Source of the DNA: an uncultured Verrucomicrobia subdivision 3 bacterium
GTDB lineage: Bacteria > Verrucomicrobiota > Verrucomicrobiia > Limisphaerales > UBA11358
Assembly (NCBI GenBank): GCA_903936645.1
Contig: CAIZWI010000193.1
Coordinates: 1-54,508 of the forward strand
DNA: 54,508 nt
Direction of reading: 5' to 3'
This document shows, in pieces, positions 1-9,188 of the stretch. Every line of letters starts with the position of its first letter. The stretch's first letter is position 1. A program made the translations under genes and the position numbers. The notes under the pieces are model-generated. The model was not told where the DNA came from. It saw only the letters and a program-made list of their open reading frames with translations, and searched no databases.

Positions 1-609
1 TGGGATGGCGGTGTGCAATTCAACCTGGCCCCTGATCCCGATGCCAGCGGCGACATCGCCAAAGGCTTGATTCAAGACACTGATCAAATTAAAGCGATTC
101 TGGCCAAAGTGCGTGCCGACCGCCCTTTCCCCATGGCTCCGATCAGCCTCCAGACCGCCGCCGAGGCCTATGACTCCGTGCTGGCTGGTGCGGGGGCCAC
201 GCTGCCCCGGCGCGACGCGGTCGACACGCGTGTGGTCGAATGCGTAAAGACGGGCAAAGTTTGGGCCGCCGGCCAGCTTATTACGCCACCTTCGATCAAA
301 GGTCTGGCCAAAAATAACATCGGCACCGCTGGCAACGGCATCATCACCGACCCTTCGCAAGTGGGTGGCTATCCCAACTACCAGGGCGAGCCCCACCCGG
401 ACTTGGGACCGGATGGCATCCCCCTGTGGTGGAAGCACAAATATCACCTGGACCCCGCCGATGCCGGGCTCGCCGCCAAAGATTTGCAAGGCGATGGCTA
501 CACCGTCCTGGACAAATATTTAAATGGTCTGGATCCCACTCTCAAAGTGGACTGGAGCCTTCCGCAAAGTAATCGCAACACCCTGACGGCGCAGAATTTC
601 CAACCATGA
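1..609 (+). CDS. Pectate lyase-like protein, C-terminal part (5' end outside window)
   Basis: The frame is open from the first base (W-D-G-G-V-Q-F) to a TGA at 607-609, so about 202 C-terminal residues are visible and the start lies upstream. The visible part aligns with the end of the next gene, a complete pectate lyase: WDGGVQF matches NWNGGIQF, RPFPM matches EPFPM, and GGYPNYQG matches GGYPEYQG. The last ~60 residues carry a D-L-Q-G-D-G-Y-T then DKYLNGLDPT tail. Similar calcium-loop-like tails are common on secreted Verrucomicrobiota and Planctomycetes proteins. The catalytic beta-helix is mostly outside the window. The stop overlaps the next start (ATGA), so the two genes are probably translationally coupled. 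The pectate lyase assignment rests on paralogy, not on visible catalytic residues. Confidence 0.8.
   Translation, partial: WDGGVQFNLAPDPDASGDIAKGLIQDTDQIKAILAKVRADRPFPMAPISLQTAAEAYDSVLAGAGATLPRRDAVDTRVVECVKTGKVWAAGQLITPPSIKGLAKNNIGTAGNGIITDPSQVGGYPNYQGEPHPDLGPDGIPLWWKHKYHLDPADAGLAAKDLQGDGYTVLDKYLNGLDPTLKVDWSLPQSNRNTLTAQNFQP
481..540 (+). repeat. Diverged direct repeat shared by the tandem lyase genes (partner 2178-2237)
   Basis: This 60-base stretch encodes the GDGYT...DKYL...GLDPT tail and matches 2178-2237 in the next gene at about 49 of 60 positions by eye, with no gaps. It is the best-conserved nucleotide segment between the two paralogues and reflects tandem duplication with later divergence, not a mobile repeat. 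Confidence 0.7.
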
Positions 610-2288
610 AAATCAAAGGGGCTCCATTTATCGGCTCGGTTAGCCTTGTCGCTTGCCTCCTGGCTCCCGCCACCACCCTGGCGCTGCAACTGGATCGCGA
701 AATCGGCCGCCTGCCCGCCGATCAGCGCCCTACGCCGGAACAAATCCAGGCGGCCAAGGCCACTCATGCCCGGTGGGATGCCTACCAGGACCAGCTCCTG
801 AAAAAACTGGAGCCTGAACTCAAGGCCTGGGCCAAAAAGGGCAAACCGTATTTGCCCCGCTCCATTTTCCCCACGGATTTACCCCAGGCCGCCGTGCCCG
901 CATTTCCCGGGGCGGAAGGTGGTGGCAAATTTTCCTTTGGCGGTCGCGGTGGCCAGGTCTTTGTCGTCACCAATCTGAACGATGCCGGACCAGGCAGCTT
1001 TCGTGATGCCGTTGAGGCCGCCGGCCCGCGCATCGTGGTCTTCAATGTCGCCGGGATCATCCACCTCCAGCAACCCCTCCACATCCTCGCGCCTTACATA
1101 ACCATTGATGGCCACACGGCCCCGGGCGATGGCGTGTGTGTCGCGGGTTTTAGCACCTTGGTCGACACGCACGATGTGGTCATCCGTTATATGCGTTTTC
1201 GGCGCGGCGCCACTAATTTGTTCGACCGCGACGACTGTCTCGGTGGCGAACCCATTGGCAATATTATCATCGACCATTGCTCCTGCAGCTGGGGTCTGGA
1301 TGAAAATTTGTCCATGTACCGGCACGTGTACCAGCCCAAGGACAGCAAAGAATTCCTGAAATATCCCACCCTTAACCTCACCTTGCAATGGAACATCTCC
1401 AGTGAGGGGCTCGACACTTACGGCCATGCCTTCGGCGGCACTTGGGGGGGCTACAACACCAGCTTCCACCACAACCTCTTCTCCTGCAATACGGGGCGCA
1501 ACCCCAGCATTGGCATGAGCTATGACTTCAATTTCGTGGACAATGTTATTTTTAACTGGCGGCATCGCTCCCTGGATGGTGGCGATCAAGGCAGCCGGGT
1601 GAATTGCCTCAATAATTATTTTAAACCCGGACCCGCCACTCAGGCGAATGTCAGTTCGCGTATTGGCCTGCCTCAGCCCTCTACTTTTCATCCCGACTTG
1701 ACCATTCGTTACGGTCATTGGTACGTGAGCGGCAACATCGTGGCGGGAAATCCCGCCGTCTCTGCGGATAACTGGAATGGGGGCATCCAGTTCAAAAGCA
1801 GCGGCACGATTGAGTCCCCAGGGCTGGCCACTGGCGATGAACTCCAGGCCCTCATTCGGAGTGTCCGGGTGAATGAACCGTTTCCCATGCCCGCGCTTAA
1901 CAGCCAACCCGCCGCGCAGGCATATCCGCTGGTGCTGGCCAATGCCGGCGCACTCTTGCCCAAGCGTGATTCCGTGGACCAGCGTGCCGTGCGGGAGGCC
2001 CAAACCGGCGAGGTGGATTATTTGGCCGGCCACGGGATCATCACCAATGTCTCCCAGGTTGGCGGTTATCCCGAATACCAAGGCTCACCCAATCCCGCGG
2101 TCGGCGCCGATGGCCTGCCGCTGGCGTGGAAAAAGCAATACCGGTTGGACCTCAATGATCCCGCCCTGGCCCAACGGGATTTGCAAGGCGACGGTTACAC
2201 CGTCATGGACAAATACCTGGCCGGGCTGGATCCCACGAAGAAGATTGACTGGGGCCAGCCCCAGAGCAACCTGAACACCCTGCGGTGA
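606..2288 (+). CDS. Secreted pectate lyase (PL1-like, beta-helix)
   Basis: This is a 560-residue secreted protein predicted to cleave polygalacturonate by beta-elimination. It has a signal peptide (residues 1-27, ending TTLAL), a charged spacer, and then the lyase fold from FPGAEGGG (about 100) through LNDAGPGSFRDAV, VVFNVAG, ITIDGHTAPGDG and IIIDHCSCSWGLDEN. This is the usual order in bacterial PL1-type lyases annotated as pectate lyase. The last ~75 residues hold GGYPEYQG, a GDGYT loop and GLDPT, shared with the upstream paralogue. The ATG at 606 overlaps the previous stop and gives a clean signal peptide. Export plus the following transporter suggests extracellular or periplasmic attack on pectin and import of the products. 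Substrate (polygalacturonate or rhamnogalacturonan backbone) cannot be fixed from sequence alone. Confidence 0.88.
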   Translation: MKIKGAPFIGSVSLVACLLAPATTLALQLDREIGRLPADQRPTPEQIQAAKATHARWDAYQDQLLKKLEPELKAWAKKGKPYLPRSIFPTDLPQAAVPAFPGAEGGGKFSFGGRGGQVFVVTNLNDAGPGSFRDAVEAAGPRIVVFNVAGIIHLQQPLHILAPYITIDGHTAPGDGVCVAGFSTLVDTHDVVIRYMRFRRGATNLFDRDDCLGGEPIGNIIIDHCSCSWGLDENLSMYRHVYQPKDSKEFLKYPTLNLTLQWNISSEGLDTYGHAFGGTWGGYNTSFHHNLFSCNTGRNPSIGMSYDFNFVDNVIFNWRHRSLDGGDQGSRVNCLNNYFKPGPATQANVSSRIGLPQPSTFHPDLTIRYGHWYVSGNIVAGNPAVSADNWNGGIQFKSSGTIESPGLATGDELQALIRSVRVNEPFPMPALNSQPAAQAYPLVLANAGALLPKRDSVDQRAVREAQTGEVDYLAGHGIITNVSQVGGYPEYQGSPNPAVGADGLPLAWKKQYRLDLNDPALAQRDLQGDGYTVMDKYLAGLDPTKKIDWGQPQSNLNTLR

Positions 2289-3523
2289 GTCTGGCATTTA
2301 AAAATATTCCGGCTTATTCCTGGATGGTCGTCGGCCTGCTCTGGCCGGTGGCGCTTTTGAATTACATGGACCGGCAGATGCTTGCCGCCATCCGCCCCGC
2401 CATCCGTGCGGATATTCCGAGCATAGCCAATGACCAGGATTTTGGCACCCTGATGGCCGTCTTTATGTGGGTCTATGCCTTCCTGAGTCCGCTCGGCGGT
2501 TTCGTCGCCGACCGGTTTAACCGTCGCTGGACCTTGATTGGCAGCCTCTTCATCTGGTCCGCAGTCACCTGGCTGACGGGCCATCTGCACACTTATTCGC
2601 AACTGTTATGGTGCCGGGCGGCCATGGGCATCAGCGAGGCCTTTTACATGCCCGCCGCGCTCGCCTTTATCGTGGATTTTCATCCGGGCCCCACCCACTC
2701 CCGGGCGGTGGGTTTCCATCAAAGCGGTATCTATACCGGCATGGCCCTGGGCGGGGTCAGCGGTTACATCGCGCAAACCACATCCTGGCGGGATTGTTTT
2801 ACTTGGTTTGGCTGGATTGGCGTGGCCTATGCCGTGGTGTTGATGATGACGTTGCGCAATCCTCCCCGCGAGCCGGGCACCGTGAAGTCCGCCTCGCCGG
2901 TTAAGGTCATGGCCACCTGCCGGGCTCTCTGGACCGCGCCAGCCTTCGCTCTGTTGGTCGCCTATTTTACGTTGCCCGCCATCGCTGGCTGGATGATGAA
3001 AAACTGGCTGCCCACGTTTCTTGCCGATAGGTTCCACCTCCCTCCGGGGCCAGCGGGACTGTCCGCCTCTGGTTATATTCAAATCGCCTCCCTGGCGGGT
3101 GTTTTGCTGGGCGGCGTGGTGGCGGACTTTTGGCTCCGTCATCAGGTGCGCGGCCGCATCTTCACCAGTGTTTCGGGAGTGCTCCTGCTGGCGGCGGCCA
3201 TGATTGGGGTGGGCCATGCCGGGAGCTTTGCCGTGGCCGTCGTTTTTATGATTTTATTCGGTCTGGGCTGGGGCTTCTTTGATTGCAACAGCATGCCTAT
3301 TCTTTGCCAGATTGTGCGCCCGGAACACCGTGCCACCGGTTACGGCTTTATGAATCTGGTGAGCATCAGCCTCGGTGCTGGAGCCACCGTGCTGCTCGGC
3401 TGGATGCGTGACCATAACCTCCGCTTCACCCTGGCCTTCACCCTCGCCGCCGGCCTGGCGGTTCTGGGCGTGCTGCTGATTTTGCAAGTTAAACCCCGCC
3501 TGCCCGTGCCCCAACCCATTTAA
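2285..3523 (+). CDS. MFS transporter, hexuronate/anion:cation symporter-like
   Basis: This 412-residue inner-membrane protein has about 12 hydrophobic segments. The N-terminus reads LLNYMDRQMLAAIRPAIR, typical of the ACS family of the major facilitator superfamily (hexuronate ExuT-like members). A GGFVADRFNRRW loop between TM2 and TM3 is the MFS signature. The start is taken as the GTG at 2285, which overlaps the previous stop (GTGA) and places the full first helix in frame; the first ATG is at 2323 and would shorten the N-terminus. It sits between a pectate lyase and a DapA-family aldolase, so uptake of galacturonate or unsaturated uronides is the likely role. No substrate-specific residue was checked. 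Confidence 0.85.
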   Translation: MSLAFKNIPAYSWMVVGLLWPVALLNYMDRQMLAAIRPAIRADIPSIANDQDFGTLMAVFMWVYAFLSPLGGFVADRFNRRWTLIGSLFIWSAVTWLTGHLHTYSQLLWCRAAMGISEAFYMPAALAFIVDFHPGPTHSRAVGFHQSGIYTGMALGGVSGYIAQTTSWRDCFTWFGWIGVAYAVVLMMTLRNPPREPGTVKSASPVKVMATCRALWTAPAFALLVAYFTLPAIAGWMMKNWLPTFLADRFHLPPGPAGLSASGYIQIASLAGVLLGGVVADFWLRHQVRGRIFTSVSGVLLLAAAMIGVGHAGSFAVAVVFMILFGLGWGFFDCNSMPILCQIVRPEHRATGYGFMNLVSISLGAGATVLLGWMRDHNLRFTLAFTLAAGLAVLGVLLILQVKPRLPVPQPI

Positions 3524-3524
3524 C

Positions 3525-4445
3525 ATGAACTCCCGACTTACTGGTATTGTGCCTCCCCTGATCACGCCGTTGTTGGATCGTGACACCCTTGATGTGGCCG
3601 GTCTGGAACGCCTGCTGGAACACGTCCTGGCCGGCGGTGTCAACGGCCTGTTTATTTTGGGCACCACCGGGGAAGGTCCCAGCCTGAGCTACCGGCTCCG
3701 CTTGGAATTGATCGAACGGGTCTGCTGTCAGGTGGCCGGCCGGGTACCCGTGCTGGTCGGCATTACCGACACCGCGTTTGTGGAATCCGTGCGGGTGGCT
3801 AATTGTGCCGCCGCCTCCGGCGCGAGTGCCCTGGTTCTCGCCCCGCCTTACTACCTGCCCGAGGCCCAGCCGGAGTTGCAGGAATATCTGGATCATCTGG
3901 TGCCGGAACTGGCGCTCCCCCTCTTCCTCTACAATATGCCGGCCCTCACCAAGGTCCATTTCGAATTGGACACCATCCGCCGGGCACTCCAAGAACCGCG
4001 TATCATCGGTTTCAAAGACAGCTCCGGCGACCTCGACTATTTTCAGTCCGTGGCAGAATTAATCCAGGCGCGTCCCGATTGGTCCCTTCTGATCGGTCCT
4101 GAGGAAAAGTTGTTTGCCTCCTTGCAGCGGGGCGGCCAGGGCGGGGTAAGTGGCGGGGCCAATTTATTTCCGCGGCTCTATGTCAAAGTTGTGGCTGCCT
4201 ATCAAGCCGGCGATCTGGCCGGGGCCGCCGCCTGGCAGCAGGTGATCCAGCAAGTCAGCGATTCTTTTTATCGCATTGGCAAATACTCCTCCTCCATTAT
4301 CAAGGGCATCAAGTGCGCGCTGGCTTGCCAGGGCATTTGTGATGATTTTATGGCCGAGCCCTTTCACCGTTTTCGGGCGCCTGAGCGCGAACTGGTCCAG
4401 CTCCGGCTCCGGCAAATTGCCGCCGCCTTGGACCGGCTCAACTAG
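3525..4445 (+). CDS. Dihydrodipicolinate synthase/N-acetylneuraminate lyase family protein (sugar-acid aldolase or dehydratase)
   Basis: This 306-residue protein is a complete TIM-barrel of the DapA family. The GTTGEG loop starts at residue 46, the active-site Tyr is Y136 in LYNMP, and the Schiff-base Lys is K164 in GFKDSS. Family members cleave or dehydrate 2-keto acids, including DapA itself, N-acetylneuraminate lyase, 2-keto-3-deoxygluconate aldolase and keto-deoxy-glucarate dehydratase. In a pectin locus, directly after an MFS uronate-type transporter (1-base gap), a keto-deoxy sugar acid from uronate or pentose catabolism is the most likely substrate, rather than lysine synthesis. The exact reaction is inferred from context. 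It lacks a signal peptide and should be cytoplasmic. Confidence 0.85.
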   Translation: MNSRLTGIVPPLITPLLDRDTLDVAGLERLLEHVLAGGVNGLFILGTTGEGPSLSYRLRLELIERVCCQVAGRVPVLVGITDTAFVESVRVANCAAASGASALVLAPPYYLPEAQPELQEYLDHLVPELALPLFLYNMPALTKVHFELDTIRRALQEPRIIGFKDSSGDLDYFQSVAELIQARPDWSLLIGPEEKLFASLQRGGQGGVSGGANLFPRLYVKVVAAYQAGDLAGAAAWQQVIQQVSDSFYRIGKYSSSIIKGIKCALACQGICDDFMAEPFHRFRAPERELVQLRLRQIAAALDRLN

Positions 4446-4455
4446 TCCCTTAACG

Positions 4456-6012
4456 ATGAAACCGCTTGCCTTCATCCCCTGGTCCGTGGCTGTCCTGGCC
4501 GCGGTGTGGATGGGGTGTGCCTCCGGTTGGGCGCAAACCCGGGCGGTGCTCAAACCTGAACCCTTCGCCCATTACGTTGCTCAATTCAACGTCATGGCGC
4601 CTGAAACCATCACCAATGCCGTGCCCGACGCGGCCGCCTGGGACTGGTTGCAACGGGAGATCCCCTTGTTCTCCTGCCCGGATTCGGAAGTCGAGGCAAT
4701 CTACTACTTTCGCTGGTGGTCGTTTCGCAAACATCTCGTGTCGACCACCAACGGCATGGTCATCACGGAATTTCTCACCCCCGTGCGCCACGCGGGTGCG
4801 TTTAACACGATTAGTTGCGCCGCCGGTTTTCACCTTGCCGAGGGGCGCTGGTTGCAGGATGCAAGCCTTCTGGATGATTACATTCACTTTTGGTTGCGTG
4901 GCCAGGCCGGCCAGCCCGAGCCGCACTTTCACAAGTTCAGCAGTTGGTTCGCCGCCGCCGTGTATGATCGTTATTTGGTCACCGGTGACCGTGGTTTCAC
5001 CACCAACCTGCTGGCCGACCTCGTCGCGGATTATGCCGCTTGGGACCGGGAACACCTCACTACAAATGGCCTGTACTGGCAGTTTGATGTCCGCGACGGC
5101 ATGGAGGAATCCATCAGCGGTTCGCGCACCGTGAAAAATCTCCGGCCCACCATCAACAGTTACATGTATGGCAATGCCCGGGCCATTGCCCAGATCGCCC
5201 GCCTGGCTGGAAAGCCGGCGGTGGCCAGTGACTTCACCGCCCGGGCCGCGAAGCTCAAACAGTTGGTCGAGGAAAACCTGTGGAATCCCGATGCGCACTT
5301 TTTCGAAGTCCGGCGGCCCGACGGGACATTTTCCAACGCCCGCGAGGCCATTGGTTTTGTGCCCTGGATGTTTGAACTTCCCTCCGACACCTCCGCCTCC
5401 CTGGTCGCCTGGCAGCAATTGCAAGACGCCCAAGGTTTCGCCGCTCCCGGCTGCATCACTACCGCTGAGCGTCGTCACCCCCAATTTCGCACGCATGGCT
5501 TTGGCAAATGTGAATGGGACGGCGCGGTCTGGCCTTTTGCCACCTCGCAAACCTTGATCGCCCTGGCCAATGTCCTGCGGGATTATCACCAGCCCGTCCT
5601 GACCCGGCAGGATTACTTTGATAATTTCCTGACTTACGTTCACAGCCAGCACGCGGATGGCCAGCCGTATATCGGCGAATATGCCGACGAAACCACCGGC
5701 CAATGGTTCAATGGTGTCAACGATCGCAGCCGCTACTATAACCACTCCACGTTTGCTGATTTGCTGATTACCGGCGTCCTTGGTTTGTGCCCGCGTGCCG
5801 ATCATCAGGTGACGATTGATCCCCTGCTCCCCGCCCGGGTTTGGAACTGGTTTTGTCTGGATGGCGTCAAATACCATGGCCATCAACTCACCCTTGTTTG
5901 GGATCGCACTGGCCAGCATTTTGGTCGCGGTACTGGGCTGGTTTTATGGGTGGATGGCCGGGTAGTCGCCCATCGTGCCGAACTGGGGCCCTTGACGGGC
6001 ATGTTGCCATGA
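4456..6012 (+). CDS. Secreted (alpha/alpha)6-barrel glycoside hydrolase, MGH1/GH63-like
   Basis: From the ATG at 4456 this gives 518 residues with a signal peptide (MKPLAFIPWS... ending GWAQT). The frame is open further upstream inside the aldolase gene, but only this start gives a leader. The body resembles trehalase/mannosylglycerate-hydrolase-like (alpha/alpha)6 glycosidases: EAIYYFRWWSF, DGMEESISGSR, NSYMYGNARAIA, a CEWDGAVWPFATSQ motif near residue 355, and a YYNHSTFADL stretch near the C-terminus. Such proteins in plant-polysaccharide loci are often annotated as MGH1-like or GH63-like. The linkage cut here is unknown; an alpha-linked side-chain sugar is plausible. Its stop overlaps the next start. 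Confidence 0.75.
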   Translation: MKPLAFIPWSVAVLAAVWMGCASGWAQTRAVLKPEPFAHYVAQFNVMAPETITNAVPDAAAWDWLQREIPLFSCPDSEVEAIYYFRWWSFRKHLVSTTNGMVITEFLTPVRHAGAFNTISCAAGFHLAEGRWLQDASLLDDYIHFWLRGQAGQPEPHFHKFSSWFAAAVYDRYLVTGDRGFTTNLLADLVADYAAWDREHLTTNGLYWQFDVRDGMEESISGSRTVKNLRPTINSYMYGNARAIAQIARLAGKPAVASDFTARAAKLKQLVEENLWNPDAHFFEVRRPDGTFSNAREAIGFVPWMFELPSDTSASLVAWQQLQDAQGFAAPGCITTAERRHPQFRTHGFGKCEWDGAVWPFATSQTLIALANVLRDYHQPVLTRQDYFDNFLTYVHSQHADGQPYIGEYADETTGQWFNGVNDRSRYYNHSTFADLLITGVLGLCPRADHQVTIDPLLPARVWNWFCLDGVKYHGHQLTLVWDRTGQHFGRGTGLVLWVDGRVVAHRAELGPLTGMLP

Positions 6013-9000
6013 AATCACTTTTCAACCTAATACGCGTCCGTTTCTCCCGGCGATCAAAGCTCCCCAGCGCCACCGGTCCGGCGACCCTGGCGCTATTGTG
6101 CCTGCTGGCTTTCTCCACTTCCGCCGCGCCCAAAAAACTCGCCCCAATCATTGCCACCGGGGTCGATGGCCGGCTGGTTTATGATGTGGATGCCTCCGGG
6201 GATCGCGTACCCGATTTCTCCAGCTGCGGTTACGCCGGTCAGGACCGTCCGTTGCCTGATGTTCCGGTGCGGGTGGTGGTTGCTCCTGCCGCCGGGGATG
6301 AAACGGTCCAAATCCAAAAAGCCCTCGATTATGTGGGCCATTTGCCAGCCGACACCAACGGCCTGCGCGGCGCCGTCTTGCTCCTCGCGGGTGAACATCC
6401 CGTTCTGGGCGGACTGCGGATTTCCCAATCCGGAGTGGTCTTGCGTGGCCAAGGCATGGGGCCGGGCGGCACGACCTTGCGGGCCACGGGCTTGGACCGC
6501 CGCACGTTGATCCGATTTTTCGGTGCCAACGACCGCACGACGCTGTCCAATGTCAGCTGGACCATCAGTGCATCGCGTGTACCGGTTGGCTCCCGGCAGT
6601 TGCCCGTGGGCAACCCCGCTGGCTTGCAAGCCGGCGATCGGATTGAAGTGATCCGCCCCAGCACCAAAGAATGGATCAATTTCCTCGGCATGACCGAGTT
6701 TGGCGGTGGCATGGGCGACTGGCGCTTGGTCTGGAAGCCTGGCAGCCGGGATTTAATCTGGACGCGCGTTATTCAGAAAATTGAAACCAACGTGCTCACA
6801 CTGGACGCCCCCCTCACGACGGCCCTGGATACCAACTTTGGCGGGGGATATGTGCGCTCGCTGGCGTGGCCCGGCCAGTTGCATGATGTGGGAATTGAAT
6901 GCCTGCGGCTGGTCTCTGCCGTTGATTCGCAAAATCCCAAGGATGAAAACCACTCCTGGTTTGCGGTTACGTTCGAAAACACACGGGATGCTTGGGTGCG
7001 GCAGGTGGCTTTTGAACACTTTGCCGGTTCCGCTGTGGCCATTTACGAAAGTTGCCAGCGGGTGACGGTGGCGGATTGCCTTTCCACCGCCCCGGTTTCT
7101 GAAGATGCCGGCTGGCGGCGCAACACGTTTTATACCGCAGGCCAGCAAACCTTGTTCCTCCGCTGCCTCGCCGGGCAGGGACGCCACGATTTTGCCCTGG
7201 GTCACGCCGCCGCCGGGCCCAATGCCTTTGTGGAGTGTGCCGCCGATCAACCCGCTGCTGATAGCGGGGCCATTGGCAGTTGGTCCAGCGGCACGCTGTT
7301 CGACAACGTGCGGATTGATGGTGGTGGGTTGAGTCTCGGTAACCGCGGTATCGCGGGCGAGGGGGCCGGCTGGTCCGCCGCCAATTCCGTGCTCTGGCAG
7401 TGCAGCGCCTCGGCCATCACCTGCGAAAACCCACCCGGCGCGCGCAATTTTGCGTTTGGCTGCTGGGGCGAATTCGCTGGCAATGGGGTTTGGCGTAATG
7501 CCAACGCTTCCGTCCGTCCGGTGAGTCTTTTCGTGAAACAAGTTGCTGATCGCCTCGGCAATGCCGCCGCCAGCCGGCTGGTCTTGCTGCCGCGCTCGTT
7601 GGACGAATATAGTAATCCCACGCCGGAGCAGGCCGCTAAACTGATTGCCGATGCCCGGCAGCCAGCGCCTTCGTTAAAAGATTTCATCCTTGGCGCTGCC
7701 ACCCGGGAACCCCTGTCCACCAACGTTGCGGGTGCCATCGCTGTCGCGGAAATTCCGGATGCCCCCGCCGCCCCCGCCGCCCGTCATTTACCCATCGCGA
7801 TTACCAATGGCTGGCTGACCTGTGATGGGCGGTTGCTAACCGGCACCGCCCTCGGCATCAATTGGTGGCGCGGCAACATGCTGCCGAGCGACGCCCCCAA
7901 TTATGGCGTGGATTTGACCCGTTTTGCGCCCGGTCGGACCGGGCCGGGGTTTACCGATGATTTGGGGGCTGTGGCGGACGCACTACAGGCCGGTCACTTC
8001 GCCGCCCTGGACCATCATTATGGACTCTGGTACGACCGCCGTCGCGAAGACCACGAGCGGGTGCGGCGCATCAATGGCGATGTGTGGGCCCCGTTTTACG
8101 AGCAGCCCTTCGCCCGCAGCGGGCAGGGCGCCGCTTGGGACGGCTTGAGCAAATATGATCTCACCCGCTTCAATCCCTGGTACTGGTCCCGTTTGAGCCA
8201 GTTTGCCGAAATCTGCGATCAACGCGGCCTCGTCCTCTTCAACGAACATTACTTCCAGCACAATATCATCGAGGCGGGAGCCCACTGGGTGGATTGCCCC
8301 TGGCGCACGGCGAATAATATCAACACCACTGGCTTTCCTGAACCACCGCCCTTTGCCGGCGACAAGCGGATCTTCATGGCCGAACAATTCTATGACGTCA
8401 CCGATCCGGTGCGGCGCGAACTCCATCGCCAGTTCATCCGGAAGAATCTTGAACTTTCCGCCACGCACGTAAACGTCATTCAATTCACCAGCGCCGAATT
8501 CACCGGCCCGCTGCCCTTCATGCAATTCTGGCTGGATACTGTCGGGACTTGGGCGGCCGAAACCGGCCGTCAGCCACTGGTGGCTTTGAGTGCCCCGAAA
8601 AATGTTCAAGATGCCATTCTCGCCGATGACCGTCGCCGGGCGGTTGTGCAGATAATTTGTTTCCGCTATTGGTGGCAGACGGAAGCGGACTTGTTTGCGC
8701 CGGCCGGTGGCCAAAACCTGTCCCCCCGCCAGTTTGAGCGCCAATGGCACGGCGGTGTGCCCACCGACGAAGATCTCGCCGGCATGGCTGCGGAGTATCG
8801 CTCGAAGTATGCGGATAAAGCGGTCATGGCCTCGGGGGAGGACGCCAATCTCAGTCACGGCACCTGGGCCTACCTCTGCGCGGGCGGTTCATTGCCGAAT
8901 CTGCCGGGCACCACCGACCTTGCTTTACTAGCCGCCATTCCGCAGATGCGCCCGTGGTCCGCCACCAAAGCGGTTAACCAACATGTCCTCTGCCAGCCGG

Positions 9001-9188
9001 GCCGGCAATTTTTGGTCGATATCTCCGGGAGCCGCCCCGCCACTGTGGATTTATCCGCTGAGTCCGGCGCCTACTCGGTATGCGCGGTCAATCGCGAAAC
9101 CGGGCAGGTCACCCGATTGCCCGAACCCATAACGGCGGGGACCCCGGTTCAGCTGCCACCCGGCGTTTTCTGGCTAAAACATTTATGA
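6009..9188 (+). CDS. Large secreted two-module protein: beta-helix N-terminal half, barrel-like (DUF6298-like) C-terminal half
   Basis: This 1059-residue exported protein has a signal peptide ending near STSAAP. The ATG at 6009 overlaps the previous stop (ATGA); the same frame is open upstream but only inside the preceding gene. Residues ~40-500 look like a right-handed beta-helix of the pectate-lyase superfamily: an opening VPDFSSCGYAG, repeated short hydrophobic strands, and a GAVLLLAGEH...LRGQGMG motif seen in GH55/pectin-lyase-like proteins. Residues ~600-1000 form a second module with GINWWRGN, DHHYGLWYDRRREDHERV, FNEHYFQHNIIEAG and VIQFTSAEFTGPLPFMQFW, resembling a TIM-barrel glycosidase; I tentatively liken it to DUF6298. 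I cannot assign a catalytic family. Its position suggests pectin side-chain degradation. Confidence 0.75.
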   Translation: MKSLFNLIRVRFSRRSKLPSATGPATLALLCLLAFSTSAAPKKLAPIIATGVDGRLVYDVDASGDRVPDFSSCGYAGQDRPLPDVPVRVVVAPAAGDETVQIQKALDYVGHLPADTNGLRGAVLLLAGEHPVLGGLRISQSGVVLRGQGMGPGGTTLRATGLDRRTLIRFFGANDRTTLSNVSWTISASRVPVGSRQLPVGNPAGLQAGDRIEVIRPSTKEWINFLGMTEFGGGMGDWRLVWKPGSRDLIWTRVIQKIETNVLTLDAPLTTALDTNFGGGYVRSLAWPGQLHDVGIECLRLVSAVDSQNPKDENHSWFAVTFENTRDAWVRQVAFEHFAGSAVAIYESCQRVTVADCLSTAPVSEDAGWRRNTFYTAGQQTLFLRCLAGQGRHDFALGHAAAGPNAFVECAADQPAADSGAIGSWSSGTLFDNVRIDGGGLSLGNRGIAGEGAGWSAANSVLWQCSASAITCENPPGARNFAFGCWGEFAGNGVWRNANASVRPVSLFVKQVADRLGNAAASRLVLLPRSLDEYSNPTPEQAAKLIADARQPAPSLKDFILGAATREPLSTNVAGAIAVAEIPDAPAAPAARHLPIAITNGWLTCDGRLLTGTALGINWWRGNMLPSDAPNYGVDLTRFAPGRTGPGFTDDLGAVADALQAGHFAALDHHYGLWYDRRREDHERVRRINGDVWAPFYEQPFARSGQGAAWDGLSKYDLTRFNPWYWSRLSQFAEICDQRGLVLFNEHYFQHNIIEAGAHWVDCPWRTANNINTTGFPEPPPFAGDKRIFMAEQFYDVTDPVRRELHRQFIRKNLELSATHVNVIQFTSAEFTGPLPFMQFWLDTVGTWAAETGRQPLVALSAPKNVQDAILADDRRRAVVQIICFRYWWQTEADLFAPAGGQNLSPRQFERQWHGGVPTDEDLAGMAAEYRSKYADKAVMASGEDANLSHGTWAYLCAGGSLPNLPGTTDLALLAAIPQMRPWSATKAVNQHVLCQPGRQFLVDISGSRPATVDLSAESGAYSVCAVNRETGQVTRLPEPITAGTPVQLPPGVFWLKHL

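Noticed and set aside
879..2081. 400-codon open frame on the minus strand
   Set aside because: It lies wholly opposite the pectate lyase gene, has no signal or domain, and arises from GC-rich third positions.
4276..4455. Earlier start for the (alpha/alpha)6 glycosidase
   Set aside because: The extra 60 codons overlap the aldolase gene and would bury the signal peptide starting at 4456.
4450..5919. 489-codon open frame on the minus strand
   Set aside because: Mirror of the (alpha/alpha)6 glycosidase gene; the plus-strand product has a leader and family motifs, the minus-strand product has none.
5841..6008. Earlier start for the 1059-residue protein
   Set aside because: The extension lies inside the previous gene and the ATGA overlap at 6009 gives the expected coupled start.
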